Shown here in pieces: positions 10,840-19,864 of a DNA stretch of 64,000 nucleotides; the stretch's first letter is position 1; each line of letters opens with the position of its first letter. Source of the DNA: Acorus gramineus. Lineage: Eukaryota > Streptophyta > Magnoliopsida > Acorales > Acoraceae. The notes below the pieces were generated by a model that saw nothing but the letters and a program-made list of their open reading frames with translations, was not told where the DNA came from and searched no databases. The stretch spans positions 19,617,323 to 19,681,322 of the forward strand of contig CM060847.1 of NCBI GenBank assembly GCA_030737835.1, given 5' to 3'. The position numbers and the translations under genes were made by a program.

Positions 10840-12849
10840 ATGTCAGAAACCAACGGCAACCCTACTCTTCCGACACCGGCGGCTTCGAAGGTATCTCGTC
10901 AGTCTACTTCGTCATTTATCTATGAGGGCATCTTGGGGGCCGCTCCTGCTACGAAAAGACAACGACCTTCTAAGCAGCGTTATCAACCGAAAGGCCGAGG
11001 ACATCATCTTCCTCCTGTTGCCGCTACGACTGCTACTTCGATTGCCTCCATTCAGTCACACTCGGATATGCTTGTCCAGATCAGTCAGCGCCTAGACCAC
11101 CTGATTCTGCAGCAGTCACTTTCTGGTGCTTCTACTCCCTTTGCCTTGTCTTCTACTATGGGTACTCCTGCTTATTGGATTTTTGATTCGGGTGCCTCAC
11201 ATCACATGACTCCTGATAGTTCTATCCTCACTGCATGCTCACCTGCACCCTCACACCTCCCTTCGATTCATACTGCTAATGGCTCTCCTTTAGTCATCAC
11301 GCAGTGTGGATCGATCACCACCACATCCCACCCTACTGGCCGCCTTTCATTACCATTTGTTTTGCATGCTCCTGAGCTTTGCATGAATCTTGTGTCTATT
11401 AGTAGATTGTGTGATTCTGGATTCACCATTACCTTTACCTCTTCTGGGTGTTCTGTGCAGGATCCACGTTCAGGGCAGAGGATTGGTGTTGGTCGTCGGA
11501 TTGGCGGACTGTATTATGTGGAGTATCTTTATCTTCCTGTACCTGATCCCTCAGTTTTCTGTGGCACTGTCACCTCTGATACTGACTTGTGGCATAAGAG
11601 GTTAGGTCATGTTTCTGAATCTCGTCTTAAAGACCTTATTAAGTCTGGTGATTTAGGTCATGTTTCTTTCTCTCCTCTTTCTGTTTGTGAGGGCTGTAAA
11701 TTAGCCAAACCTGTTGCTACTCCATTCCATTCTAGTAATCATCAGTCCTCTAGTCCATTTGAGCTTGTTCATTCTGATATCTGGGGTCCTTCTCATATCA
11801 CGTCAAAGAGTGGTTTTTCGTATTATATCAGTTTTATTGATGACTATTCTCGCTTTACCTGGATTTATTTATTGCGTCATCGATCTGAGGTCCCAAAGAT
11901 ATATGAGGTCTTTACCACTATGATTCACACCCAGTTTCAGACTCGTATCAAAATCTTTAGGTCTGATTGTGCTCGAGAATATATTTCTTCCACGATGCGT
12001 TCTCTTCTTCAATCTCATGGCACTCTCTTTCAGCAATCATGCCCTTATACTCATGAGCAGAATGGTGTTGCTGAAAGAAAACATCGCCATATTCTTGAGA
12101 CCGCTCGTTCCCTCTTACTTTCTTCTTCAGTCCCCAGCACATACTGGGCTGAGGCTGCTCTTCTATCTGTTCATCTTATCAATATCACTCCCTCTTCTGT
12201 CCTCTCCGGTATGACTCCTCATGAGCGCCTTTACTCCTCCAAACCTGATTATAGCAGACTTCGCACTTTTGGATGTACTTGTTTCGTGCTTCTCCCTCCT
12301 CATCAACGCACTAAGTTGGCCGCTCGGTCAGTTAAGTGTGTATTCTTGGGGATTAGTTTCGAACACAAGGGATATCGCTGCTACGATCCTATTGGAGATC
12401 GTTTTTGGATAGCTCGTCATGTGTCATTTGTCGAAGATGTTCCCTATTTTTCTTCTACACCCACTGCCTCCTCTCCTCCGGTGCCTTCTCCTGTTCAGGC
12501 CTCTCCTATTGAGTCTCTACCTCTTCTCGGGCCGTCTGTTCTGCTTGAGCCCACTCCTAGTTCTGTTCTCCCTGAGTCTCATCTTGGCATTCCCACTGCT
12601 GACTCTCCTGGTTCTTCGTCTCCTCTTCACACTCCTGCAGCCAACTCCCATGGTCCTCCCTGTTCTCCTCCTATTGTGTCTCCTCTTGCTCCTTCCGCAG
12701 ATGACTCCGCTGGTACTCCGTCTTCCACGGCTAACACACCTCCCTCTGATGTGGATCCTCGTCCCTTGACTCGCTACCCTCAGCGTGACCGTCTGATCAT
12801 TTCAGTTTTGACTCTGGACAACTTGACCGATTTGGCTTTGCATCAGTGA
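10840..12849 (+). CDS. copia protease-integrase polyprotein frame (669 aa), gag domain missing
   Basis: The start is ATG at 10840 in a MSETNGNPTLP context. Residues 1-110 are a basic linker that may be a gag remnant; neither UBN2 capsid nor CCHC knuckle is present. The protease has the DSGASHH active site at about residue 125. GAG-pre-integrase HKRLGH leads into an HHCC zinc site that ends CEGCKLAK. The integrase core carries Asp (HSDIWGP), Asp (RSDCAREY) and Glu (NGVAERKHR). A Ser/Pro-rich linker follows. The frame stops at 12849 because 7 bases present in copy A's linker are missing near 12788. RT continues in the next frame. Known role: polyprotein maturation and cDNA integration; this copy is probably not functional as one protein. 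Confidence 0.9.
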   Translation: MSETNGNPTLPTPAASKVSRQSTSSFIYEGILGAAPATKRQRPSKQRYQPKGRGHHLPPVAATTATSIASIQSHSDMLVQISQRLDHLILQQSLSGASTPFALSSTMGTPAYWIFDSGASHHMTPDSSILTACSPAPSHLPSIHTANGSPLVITQCGSITTTSHPTGRLSLPFVLHAPELCMNLVSISRLCDSGFTITFTSSGCSVQDPRSGQRIGVGRRIGGLYYVEYLYLPVPDPSVFCGTVTSDTDLWHKRLGHVSESRLKDLIKSGDLGHVSFSPLSVCEGCKLAKPVATPFHSSNHQSSSPFELVHSDIWGPSHITSKSGFSYYISFIDDYSRFTWIYLLRHRSEVPKIYEVFTTMIHTQFQTRIKIFRSDCAREYISSTMRSLLQSHGTLFQQSCPYTHEQNGVAERKHRHILETARSLLLSSSVPSTYWAEAALLSVHLINITPSSVLSGMTPHERLYSSKPDYSRLRTFGCTCFVLLPPHQRTKLAARSVKCVFLGISFEHKGYRCYDPIGDRFWIARHVSFVEDVPYFSSTPTASSPPVPSPVQASPIESLPLLGPSVLLEPTPSSVLPESHLGIPTADSPGSSSPLHTPAANSHGPPCSPPIVSPLAPSADDSAGTPSSTANTPPSDVDPRPLTRYPQRDRLIISVLTLDNLTDLALHQ

Positions 12850-14426
12850 GTACCTATTCTCCAGAATTCCAGGCCTATCTCACCGCTATACATGCCCATC
12901 GTGAGCCCCGATCTTATCGAGAGGCAGTCGAGTACCCTGAGTGGCAGCAGGCCATGGCTGAGGAGTTTCAGGCGTTTGAGCAGACACAGACCTGGGATGT
13001 TGTTCCCCTTCCGGATGGTGTTACCCCTATCAGCTGCAAGTGGATTTTCAAGATCAAGCATCGCCCTGATGGTTCCATTGAACGACATAAGGCTCGTCTT
13101 GTTGCCAGAGGTTTCACTCAGGAGTATGGCATTGACTATGAGGAGACCTTTGCTCCTGTTGCTCAGATGACTACTGTTCGCACCCTTCTCGCTGTTGCTG
13201 CTGTTCGTCGCTGGCCTCTCTTTCAGATGGACGTGAAGAATGCTTTTCTTCATGGTGATTTATCTGAGGTTGTTTATATGCAACCACCTCCAGGTCTCAG
13301 CACTCCTCCTCAGCATGTTTGTCGTCTTCGGCGGGCTATATACGGACTGAAACAAGCTCCTCGTGCCTGGTTTGAGCGTTTTCGCAGTGTTATTCTGACA
13401 GCTGGTTTTGTTGAGAGCCACCAGGACCACTCTATGTTTGTGCGATCCTCATCGCAGGGGCGGGTAATCCTTCTTCTGTATGTTGACGACATGATTATAA
13501 CTGGCGATGACTCCGCTGGTATTACTCGGGTCAAGAATCACCTCAGTCGACAGTTTCAGATGAAAGATCTTGGTACTCTTCGCTACTTCCTTGGTCTCGA
13601 GATTGCACAGAGTGATCGTGGGATTCTGCTTTCTCAACAGAAGTATACAGCTGACATTTTAGAGCGTGCTGCCCTCTCCGATACCCGCAGTGCGGATACT
13701 CCTCTCGAGCTTAATGTGAAGCTTCGTCCTACGGATGGTGAGCTCCTCTCAGATCCTACTCGATACAGACAGATCGTGGGTCAGCTTGTGTATCTCTGCA
13801 TCACTAGACCTGACATTGCTCATGCCGTCAGTATTGTTAGTCAGTTTGTCTCGGCTCCTCGATCAGTGCATTATGGTGCTCTTATGCGAATTCTTAGATA
13901 TTTGCGTGGTACTATCACTAGATCGATCTATCTGTCATCCTCTTCGACTCTGGTTCTCAGGGCTTACACTGATGCTGATTGGGCTGGAGACCCGACCACT
14001 AGACGCTCCACCACTGGTTTCTGCATATTTCTCGGAGATTCTATCATCTCTTGGCGCAGCAAGAAACAGGAGGTTGTTTCTCTTTCCAGCACTGAGGCTG
14101 AATATCGAGCCATGGCTATCACCACCAAGGAGATTGTTCATCTCAGACGTCTCTTGGTGGATCTAGGAGTTACTATGACTGGTCCTACTCCTCTTCACTG
14201 TGATAACCGGTCTGCTATTCAGATTGCTAGCAATCCGGTCTTTCATGAGAGGACCAAACACATTGAGATCGATTGTCACTTCGTTCGTCAGCACTTTCTT
14301 GCAGAGACATTATCGCTTCCGCATATCTCCTCTGCTGAGCAGCTTGCTGATTTCTTTACGAAGTCACATCCAATTCCTCGATTTCAGTTTCTTCTTCGCA
14401 AACTCACTTTGTATGATCCACCGTGA
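12846..14426 (+). CDS. copia reverse transcriptase-RNase H frame
   Basis: The frame is open from about 12791, overlaps the end of the integrase frame by 59 bp, and is joined to it in copy A, so its lack of an ATG reflects a frameshift. Landmarks: KARLVARGFTQ, the first catalytic Asp in FQMDVKNAFLHG, QAPRAWF, YVDDMIITG (catalytic YVDD), then RNase H with ADWAGD, STEAEY, HCDNRSA and LADFFTK. All catalytic motifs look intact over the 526 residues. It is followed at once by the purine tract and the 3' LTR. Confidence 0.93.
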   Translation: MSTYSPEFQAYLTAIHAHREPRSYREAVEYPEWQQAMAEEFQAFEQTQTWDVVPLPDGVTPISCKWIFKIKHRPDGSIERHKARLVARGFTQEYGIDYEETFAPVAQMTTVRTLLAVAAVRRWPLFQMDVKNAFLHGDLSEVVYMQPPPGLSTPPQHVCRLRRAIYGLKQAPRAWFERFRSVILTAGFVESHQDHSMFVRSSSQGRVILLLYVDDMIITGDDSAGITRVKNHLSRQFQMKDLGTLRYFLGLEIAQSDRGILLSQQKYTADILERAALSDTRSADTPLELNVKLRPTDGELLSDPTRYRQIVGQLVYLCITRPDIAHAVSIVSQFVSAPRSVHYGALMRILRYLRGTITRSIYLSSSSTLVLRAYTDADWAGDPTTRRSTTGFCIFLGDSIISWRSKKQEVVSLSSTEAEYRAMAITTKEIVHLRRLLVDLGVTMTGPTPLHCDNRSAIQIASNPVFHERTKHIEIDCHFVRQHFLAETLSLPHISSAEQLADFFTKSHPIPRFQFLLRKLTLYDPP

Positions 14427-14438
14427 GTTTGAGGGGGC
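14425..14438 (+). other. Polypurine tract of copia copy B
   Basis: GAGTTTGAGGGGGC lies directly before the 3' LTR, the standard position for plus-strand priming. Confidence 0.8.
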
Positions 14439-14573
14439 TGTTAGATTATATGTGTTATCTTATAATGTGTGTAGTGTATTACACGTGTAACTCCTAGACA
14501 TTTGTATATATAAAGGGATTAAACCCTAAGTGGAATACAAGGATTCCCATTATTTCATTCTCTCATTCTAACA
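14439..14573 (+). repeat. 3' LTR of copia copy B
   Basis: 135 bp, ends TGTTAG/CTAACA, followed by the GAATT target duplication. Confidence 0.95.
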
Positions 14574-14607
14574 GAATTCAATAAATTTAGAGGGTTCTCC
14601 GCCCATC

Positions 14608-14615
14608 TATAAATA
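14608..14615 (+). promoter_or_regulatory. TATA box of TLP pseudogene 1
   Basis: TATAAATA lies 96 bp before the ATG, the same relative place as in TLP2. The copia 3' LTR ends only 34 bp upstream, so the native distal promoter is cut off. Confidence 0.7.
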
Positions 14616-14703
14616 CCTACAAACCAATCCCAAAGCCAAAATCACAAACAACACAAACCATCCTTAAAACAAACGTTAATCCAACAATTAACATTTCCCA
14701 AAA

Positions 14704-15028
14704 TGGCCACGCAATTCCCCCCTCTCCCTCCACTCCTCCTCCTCCCCCTCCTCTTCACCCTCACCAACGCCACCACCTTCAACGTAATCAACACATGCTC
14801 CCACACAGTGTGGGCCGCAACCGTCCCCGGTGGCGGCCAATAGCTCGTCCCGGGCCGGTCCTGGACCCTCAACGTCCCCGCTGGGACAACTAGCGCACGC
14901 GTGTGGGGCCGCACGGGCTGCTCTTTCGACAGCTCGGGCAACGGCCACTGCCAAACTGGCGACTGCGGAGGGATCCTCGCCTGCACTGCCTACGGTTCCT
15001 CGCCGAACAAGCTCGCGGAGTTCTCGCC
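14704..15028 (+). pseudogene. Thaumatin-like protein pseudogene 1 (5' half)
   Basis: ATG at 14704 in a CAAAATGGCC context opens a signal peptide (MATQFPPLPP...LTNA), then TTFNVIN and CSHTVWAA. It continues through [15 protein letters not shown] to NKLAEFS. A TAG stop at 14841-14843 interrupts it at about codon 47. At about 15029 the TLP sequence ends and antisense LINE sequence begins, so the acidic-cleft Asp residues and ten C-terminal cysteines are gone. It is paralogous to TLP2 at 17097, with which it also shares some 650 bp of upstream DNA. Confidence 0.88.
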
Positions 15029-16370
15029 ATGCGTCCTTGAGACTAAGACTACCTGTACAACTAGCAGGCCAGATCAGAATGTCATTTCCCGAGCCTCCAA
15101 CATCAAGTTGGGTGATTTCATCCCATAGAGCTTCAAGGAAGGAGTTCCATCGGGCAGGCTTTGACCATTTTCCATCTTTAATGAGAGCACTTAGGGGTGT
15201 TTGGTGGGGGGGGGTGCATGTGAGTAGCTTCCTTCCCAAGCCTCTTTAAGTCCACGTCCATTTAGCCAGGGATCAAACCAGGTGATGATGGAATGGCCTT
15301 CAAATATTACATATCTTGCCTTACTTGCCAACCATCCCCTTGCGCTAAGAATTTGTCTCCAGGCACTTGAGCAGCATGAGGTTGCTTCATGACTCCAAAT
15401 GTTAGCATTTCGGAGGTATCTCTTGTTTACCCATATTGACCATAAGGAAAGATTGCCACAAGCAAGGTCCCAATACCTCACACCCATTGCTCCATTGTTC
15501 CAATCCCAAAGCCTTTTTAATCCCAATCCTCCTTCTTCAATAGATTTACAAACTGTGTCCCAGTTTACATGATGAATCTTTCTATTGATAGAGCAACCTT
15601 GCCAATGAAAGTTTCGAATCAACTTTTCAATTTCGTTTATTGTTTTCTGTGGGCGTCCAAATGCTGCTAACCAAAAAATCTGAAAGGAGCAAAGCACTAA
15701 TTTAATAATCTCTAGCCTCCCAGAGATAGACAGGGTCTTGCCAATCCACAATGAAATACGAAGAAGAAACTTATCAATCAAGGGCTGGCAAAGGCTGTGG
15801 CTAAGGATCCCTGTAACAAGGGCAATCCCAAGTACCTGACAGGAAGGTGATGCAGAGAAATACCTATAGGATGATTGAATTCAGCTGTAGGGCAAGAGGC
15901 AAAAATCTGGCTTTTTGCTGAATTCAACTAGAGCCTAGAAAGAGAATGAAAGTCACTAAACATATGATGGAGCGCTGTTGCAGTTGAAGCAGAGACATCA
16001 ACAAATAGTATGAGTTCATTTGCAAAACTCAAATGAGTGACATTGAGAGGACCATTTATGAGGTAACCCATGTTACCAGATGCACTAAGATTGTTGATTA
16101 AGGTGGAGAAGGATTCCATGACAAGGGTGAATAATAGAGGAGAAAGGGGATCTCCCTGACGCAAACCACAGGACGACCCATTTATGAGAACCAAATGCAT
16201 GGGAGAAGAGACACATTCCATACACTATTGAATCCATCATTTAGAGAAACCCATACCCCACAAGACTGCTTCAAGGTAAGGCCATCTAATGCTATCAAAT
16301 GCCTTCCCCAGATCTATCTTGATGCAAGCCCTTTTCTTGCCCCCTTTGTTTAGGTAACCAACCAACCACC
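15029..16370 (-). pseudogene. LINE (L1-type) reverse transcriptase fragment
   Basis: Minus-strand reading from about 16355: KIDLGKAFDSIRW (RT motif A), then CGLRQGDPLSPLLF (motif B), a mutated FANE where FADD is expected, LPVRYLGLPL, ISGRLEIIKLVL, NFHWQG, EEGGLGLKRLWDWN and WFDPWL. These are in the order usual for plant L1 ORF2. Stops lie within motif A/B spacing (about 16240 and 16225) and at about 15783. The C-terminal end is fused to the TLP pseudogene with no 3' UTR or poly(A), so the junction is not a normal target-primed insertion end. Confidence 0.88.
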
Positions 16371-16989
16371 CAACCAACTCATGACGCTATATATAAACAT
16401 GTTGAGAAACCTATTTGGTTAATTCAAAATTGATAATCGAATTCCAGATTACAAAATTAAAACAACAACGACCGCTAATTTAAAGTATAACAACGATTGT
16501 CCCCGAACATATATATATAAAAGGTATGTAAAAAAGTGAATACCTATTTTGATATGGAAAATGTTAGATTAAATATCAAATGCAACCCCAGATACAGGGC
16601 TCACGTGTCTTAAGTTTTCTAAAAATTGTAAATCTTGTTTCATAAGATAAATGCTTTAATAAAAATTGTATATCGTCCCATTTCAAATTTAATAAACTTA
16701 TTTTTAGTAAATGTAAAAAAAAATTAAAAGATATATACTTCACCAAAAAATGTATAAATATTGTTGAATGACTCACGAGATATATTAGACTGCATTTAAA
16801 ATTGTAAAAATGACTACGTATAATAAAGAGCCTTCGATGCCAAGTTAAACTCAAGATTTTTTGAGATCAGTTTTGTTTAAAATTCCTTCCCGTTACAGTA
16901 GTCAACAAGTGCCTATCCAGTTGTTTTGAAATTTCCTGCTATCTCATGAAAGGTCCCTCAAGACTTTTTACTTCTTTAATAAATTTAGA
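16371..16989 (+). promoter_or_regulatory. Upstream region of TLP2 with W-box core
   Basis: About 16420-16989 aligns with the upstream region of TLP pseudogene 1, so the duplicated unit included the promoter. AGTCAA at 16900-16905 is TTGACT on the minus strand, the core bound by WRKY factors, which commonly control PR genes. The adjoining bases read CACTTG, where the TLP4 promoter has a perfect CACGTG. Confidence 0.55.
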
Positions 16990-17005
16990 AGGTTCTCCCC
17001 CCATC

Positions 17006-17013
17006 TATAAATA
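17006..17013 (+). promoter_or_regulatory. TATA box of TLP2
   Basis: TATAAATA, 91 bp before the ATG. A 5' leader rich in A and C follows, typical of plant PR genes. Confidence 0.7.
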
Positions 17014-17096
17014 CATACAAACCAATCCCAAAACCAAAATCACACACAACACAAACCATCCCAAAACAAACACTCCAACAATTAACATTTCCCAAA

Positions 17097-17777
17097 ATGG
17101 CCACACAAGCCCCACCTCTATCTCCACTCCTCCTCCTCCTCGTCCCCCTTCTCCTCCCCCTCACCAATGCCGCCACCTTCAACGTAGTCAACAAATGCTC
17201 CCACACAGTGTGGGCCGCAGCTGTCCCCGGCGGCGGCCAGCAGCTCAACCCGGGCCAGTCCTGGACCCTCAACGTCCCCGCTGGCACGGCCGGCGCGCGC
17301 GTGTGGGCCCGCACGGGCTGCTCCTTTGACGGCTCGGGCAACGGCCACTGCCAGACGGGCGACTGCGGAGGGGTCCTCGAGTGCACCGCCTACGGTTCCC
17401 TGCCGAACACGCTCGCTGAGTACTCGCTGAACCAGTTCAACAACCTCGACTTATATGACATCTCCCTCGTCGACGGCTTCAACGTGCCCATGGACTTCGG
17501 CCCGACGAGCAGGGGAGGGTGTGACGACGTACGGTGCGCGGCGGACGTCAACGGGCAGTGCCCGGGCGTGCTGCGCGTGCCCGGGGGTTGCAACAACCCG
17601 TGCACGGTTTTCAAGACGGATGAATATTGCTGCAACTCCGGGAGCTGCAGTCCGACGGACTACTCGAGGTACTTCAAGGGGCTGTGCCCGGACGCGTATA
17701 GCTACCCTAAGGATGACGCCACCAGCACCTTCACTTGTGCCGCTGGTTCTAACTATCAGGTTGTCTTCTGCCCGTAA
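17097..17777 (+). CDS. Thaumatin-like protein (PR-5 family), intact: TLP2
   Basis: 226 residues, single exon. Residues 1-25 form a signal peptide (Leu-rich core, cleavage after LTNA). The mature protein starts ATFNVVNKC and has 16 cysteines at the spacing of large-type thaumatin-like proteins. The family's acidic-cleft residues are visible: Arg in WARTGC, Glu in LAEYSL, Asp twice in [11 protein letters not shown], and Asp in GLCPDAYSY. It ends VVFCP with no vacuolar extension, so secretion to the apoplast is expected. Known family role: pathogen- or stress-induced defence protein, often membrane-permeabilising or glucan-binding. The start has a good CAAAATGGCC context. It lies on a block whose inverted copy holds TLP4 (53411-54088). 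No breaks seen. Confidence 0.96.
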   Translation: MATQAPPLSPLLLLLVPLLLPLTNAATFNVVNKCSHTVWAAAVPGGGQQLNPGQSWTLNVPAGTAGARVWARTGCSFDGSGNGHCQTGDCGGVLECTAYGSLPNTLAEYSLNQFNNLDLYDISLVDGFNVPMDFGPTSRGGCDDVRCAADVNGQCPGVLRVPGGCNNPCTVFKTDEYCCNSGSCSPTDYSRYFKGLCPDAYSYPKDDATSTFTCAAGSNYQVVFCP

Positions 17778-17860
17778 AGAATGAGCGAATGATAGGTTTC
17801 TACTGATAATGTAATAGTTAATAAGGAAGGATTTGTGATCCTTGCTGTTATGGTCGTCTG

Positions 17861-17866
17861 AATAAA
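17861..17866 (+). terminator. Candidate polyadenylation signal of TLP2
   Basis: AATAAA, 84 bp after the stop codon, followed by a GT-rich stretch. The same signal is kept in TLP4 and near other TLP copies. Confidence 0.5.
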
Positions 17867-18116
17867 TGGGGGGCTTGTATGGTTTCAGGTCAAACCTTTG
17901 TGTTATAAGGTTGATTATGTGCAGCCCTACCTGCAGGTCATACTTTTTTATTTATTTATAAATTATAAAGTCTTTTATTAAAGTGAACTTTCTCATATGA
18001 ATTGAAGTACTATATATATTGAAATGTCGTATGTTTTCTTTTTAAAAAAATGAATTTTTTTTTTATTTCATACACTATACTATTATATGGTATAATTTGT
18101 ATAGGACTGGGTCTAA

Positions 18117-18447
18117 GGGTGTATTTATGCACAAAGTTGAACGGAAAGTGAAAGAAATTGAAAGAATTTGGATTTAAAGGAAAGTGATGAAAAAATAAAT
18201 AAATTCCTTTGACCAATTTTAATGGTGTTTGTGTATGTGGTAAAAAAAAATTTCATTACTTTCTCTCAATTTCTCACACACTAGAAAGGAAATTTTTTTT
18301 TTTAACTTTTTCTAATAAGACAAAATAGGAGAGGAAAATTGATGACAATTTTTTTCCTTTCATTATTTTTCATGAACACTAGATTTTTAGATGGTCAAAG
18401 AGAAATTTTTTATTTTTCATCACTTTCTCTTACGCACAAACACACCC
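18117..18447. mobile_element. Tourist-like (PIF/Harbinger) MITE, 331 bp
   Basis: Ends GGGTGTATTTATGCAC and (reverse complement) GGGTGTGTTTGTGCGT, flanked by the 3-bp duplication TAA (18114-18116 and 18448-18450). AT-rich and non-coding. Copies at 20059-20389 and 52757-53085 came along with the segmental duplications. Confidence 0.8.
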
Positions 18448-18450
18448 TAA

Positions 18451-19426
18451 CTATCATCTGGTCTTCTTCGCGAGGGCACAACACCATACAACAGTACACA
18501 AACGGGCACATGACTAATGACTTAAACTTTCACTTGCATTCAAAGAGAGAAAAAAAGCACGTACTCCACGAATTCAAAATAAAAATATTGTCACACTTTT
18601 GTTCATCCCTCTGACTTTGAGTGCAAAGAAAGGCCGAGAGTAAATGAAATATAGATTATATAAGTTAAGGATTGATCACTAAATTAAATTATATAATTTA
18701 TGAGAATTTAAAATAAAAACCCATAAAATTATTTAAGATATGAAGGAAAAACAAATGACAAATCGGATCGCGGTTGCATGATCCGTTTGCTCCGTTACCT
18801 TCGACAGTTATTGCTTGGTTACCGGTGATCCTAGACCTCGAGCGTCGTAAAACATGGTGGGGGTGACCTGCAGAAGACCCTTTAACATTTAAATCAGCCA
18901 ATGAAAAATTATAATTGTGTTGTTAGAAAAATATCTCCCATATACTTCAATGGGGAGATGGAGAATCCTCGATTTAGGGGGTGGGAATCTGATACATAGT
19001 TTTGATCCCAGATTCTAAGATCTCTATATTGATGATCTAATAATCATATATTCTGTTGGAACTTGGACCCAATCCCAACTTGACTTGAATTGGTCATTGG
19101 GTTCGTGTGGGTTGACGGGCCGAATCCACGGTTCGTGGGTTATTCAGGTCGTAGACTTTCGTCAATCGGGTTGTGGACTGTGGATTCGTGGAGTGTTGCC
19201 ATTGAGCTTCAGAAAATGGGTCCTACAATATATCATACAATACTTATTTTCATGTAATTTTAATTAAATAAAAGCATTTTCTTTAAAAATAGTTTTATGT
19301 CAAATTATGTTTCAAGGCCTTTTTATTAGTCTATACTGGAATTCAGCACACATATCCTTAGATATGATCTCACCAACCAGACATCCATCACATATACGAT
19401 GGGTGCACATCGTGATGATGATGACT
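18451..19426. other. Downstream part of TLP2 block; no gene seen
   Basis: No convincing coding region. It holds a conserved stretch (about 18770-18900, with CCTAGACCTCGAGCG and GGGGGTGACCTGC) and a GGGTTGACGGGCCGAATCC stretch near 19115. Both are repeated in the copies near 20720, 21020 and 52080-52400. Confidence 0.5.
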
Positions 19427-19704
19427 ACGGGTGGTAAACGAGCCGAGTCGAGCTCATGAGCCTCAACGAGCCTAGTATTCTTATTCATTTTAGTGTTTTT
19501 AGGGTTTCAAAACAAAATTTTAGCCCAATTGAGCTAAATTCATGAGTCTAAACAAGCATAACTTTGTATTGATTTAATATTCTGATTTTACAAAGAAGTT
19601 TAGTTAAGCGTTAACTAAGTTTTTTATAACATAAACGAGTCGAGTTTGAACACAAAATGAAACTCGATCCAAGTCCCGAGTCTAACCGAGCTTTAAAAAT
19701 TGTT
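19427..19704. mobile_element. Truncated hAT-like element (GGTAAACGAGCC type)
   Basis: Starts with CGGGTGGTAAACGAGCCG, the same end as the copy at 21334 and related to the complete hAT element at 35431. The right part is missing; at about 19705 the sequence switches to unrelated LTR DNA. Confidence 0.6.
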
Positions 19705-19864
19705 CATGTTATATATGTGTCACTTTTTGGCCTGTTGGTAACCATTAGAGCATTTTGACAGTTTTTGAGTTTTTCGTTTTTCGATCGGAACCGCATAATT
19801 TTGGACTGTTAGCTATCGTCCTGAGCTAGAGGACTCCGATTGAAAATCTAACTGCATATTATGT
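19705..19864 (-). repeat. Filler fragment of the LTR-like repeat found at 45569-45735
   Basis: Minus-strand match to 45569-45735, recognisable by TCGATCGGAACCGC and GGACTGTTAGCTATCG. It lies exactly between the truncated hAT end and the start of the partial tandem copy at 19869. ATTATGTG occurs on both sides of the right-hand junction as microhomology. Confidence 0.8.

Larger units (their letters stand above)
9688..14573 (+). mobile_element. Ty1/copia retrotransposon, gag-less, nearly complete (copy B)
   Basis: 4886 bp, flanked by the 5-bp target duplication GAATT (9683-9687 and 14574-14578). Two 135-bp LTRs (9688-9822, 14439-14573) differ at 7 sites by my count, about 95% identical, so the insertion is fairly young. 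Order: LTR, primer binding site, GC-rich minisatellite, protease-integrase frame, RT-RNase H frame, purine tract, LTR. The protease-integrase-RT-RNase H order defines the copia superfamily. No gag capsid domain or CCHC knuckle is present. The element landed in the promoter of TLP pseudogene 1. Confidence 0.95.
16600..19140 (+). repeat. TLP2 block; inverted copy at 52062-54572
   Basis: The TLP2 gene, its promoter and about 1.35 kb downstream recur inverted at 52062-54572 with high similarity, including the Tourist element and a CGACGCTC-containing segment. The downstream part (17918 onward) also recurs as a direct partial copy from 19869. Confidence 0.85.

Noticed and set aside
12780..12849. 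Programmed frameshift between integrase and RT in copia copy B
   Set aside because: The sister copy is in frame here and has 7 extra bases, so a deletion is the simpler explanation.
18010..18216. Phe/His-rich open stretch repeated at 18.0, 19.9 and 52.9 kb
   Set aside because: It lies within a Tourist-like MITE and its AT-rich flank, and recurs only because the block was duplicated.
18835..18875. GGGGGTGACCTGC near 18860 as a possible 5S rRNA internal promoter (Cassandra-type LTR)
   Set aside because: Only a few bases resemble 5S rRNA box C. The rest of the 5S gene and any LTR structure are missing.
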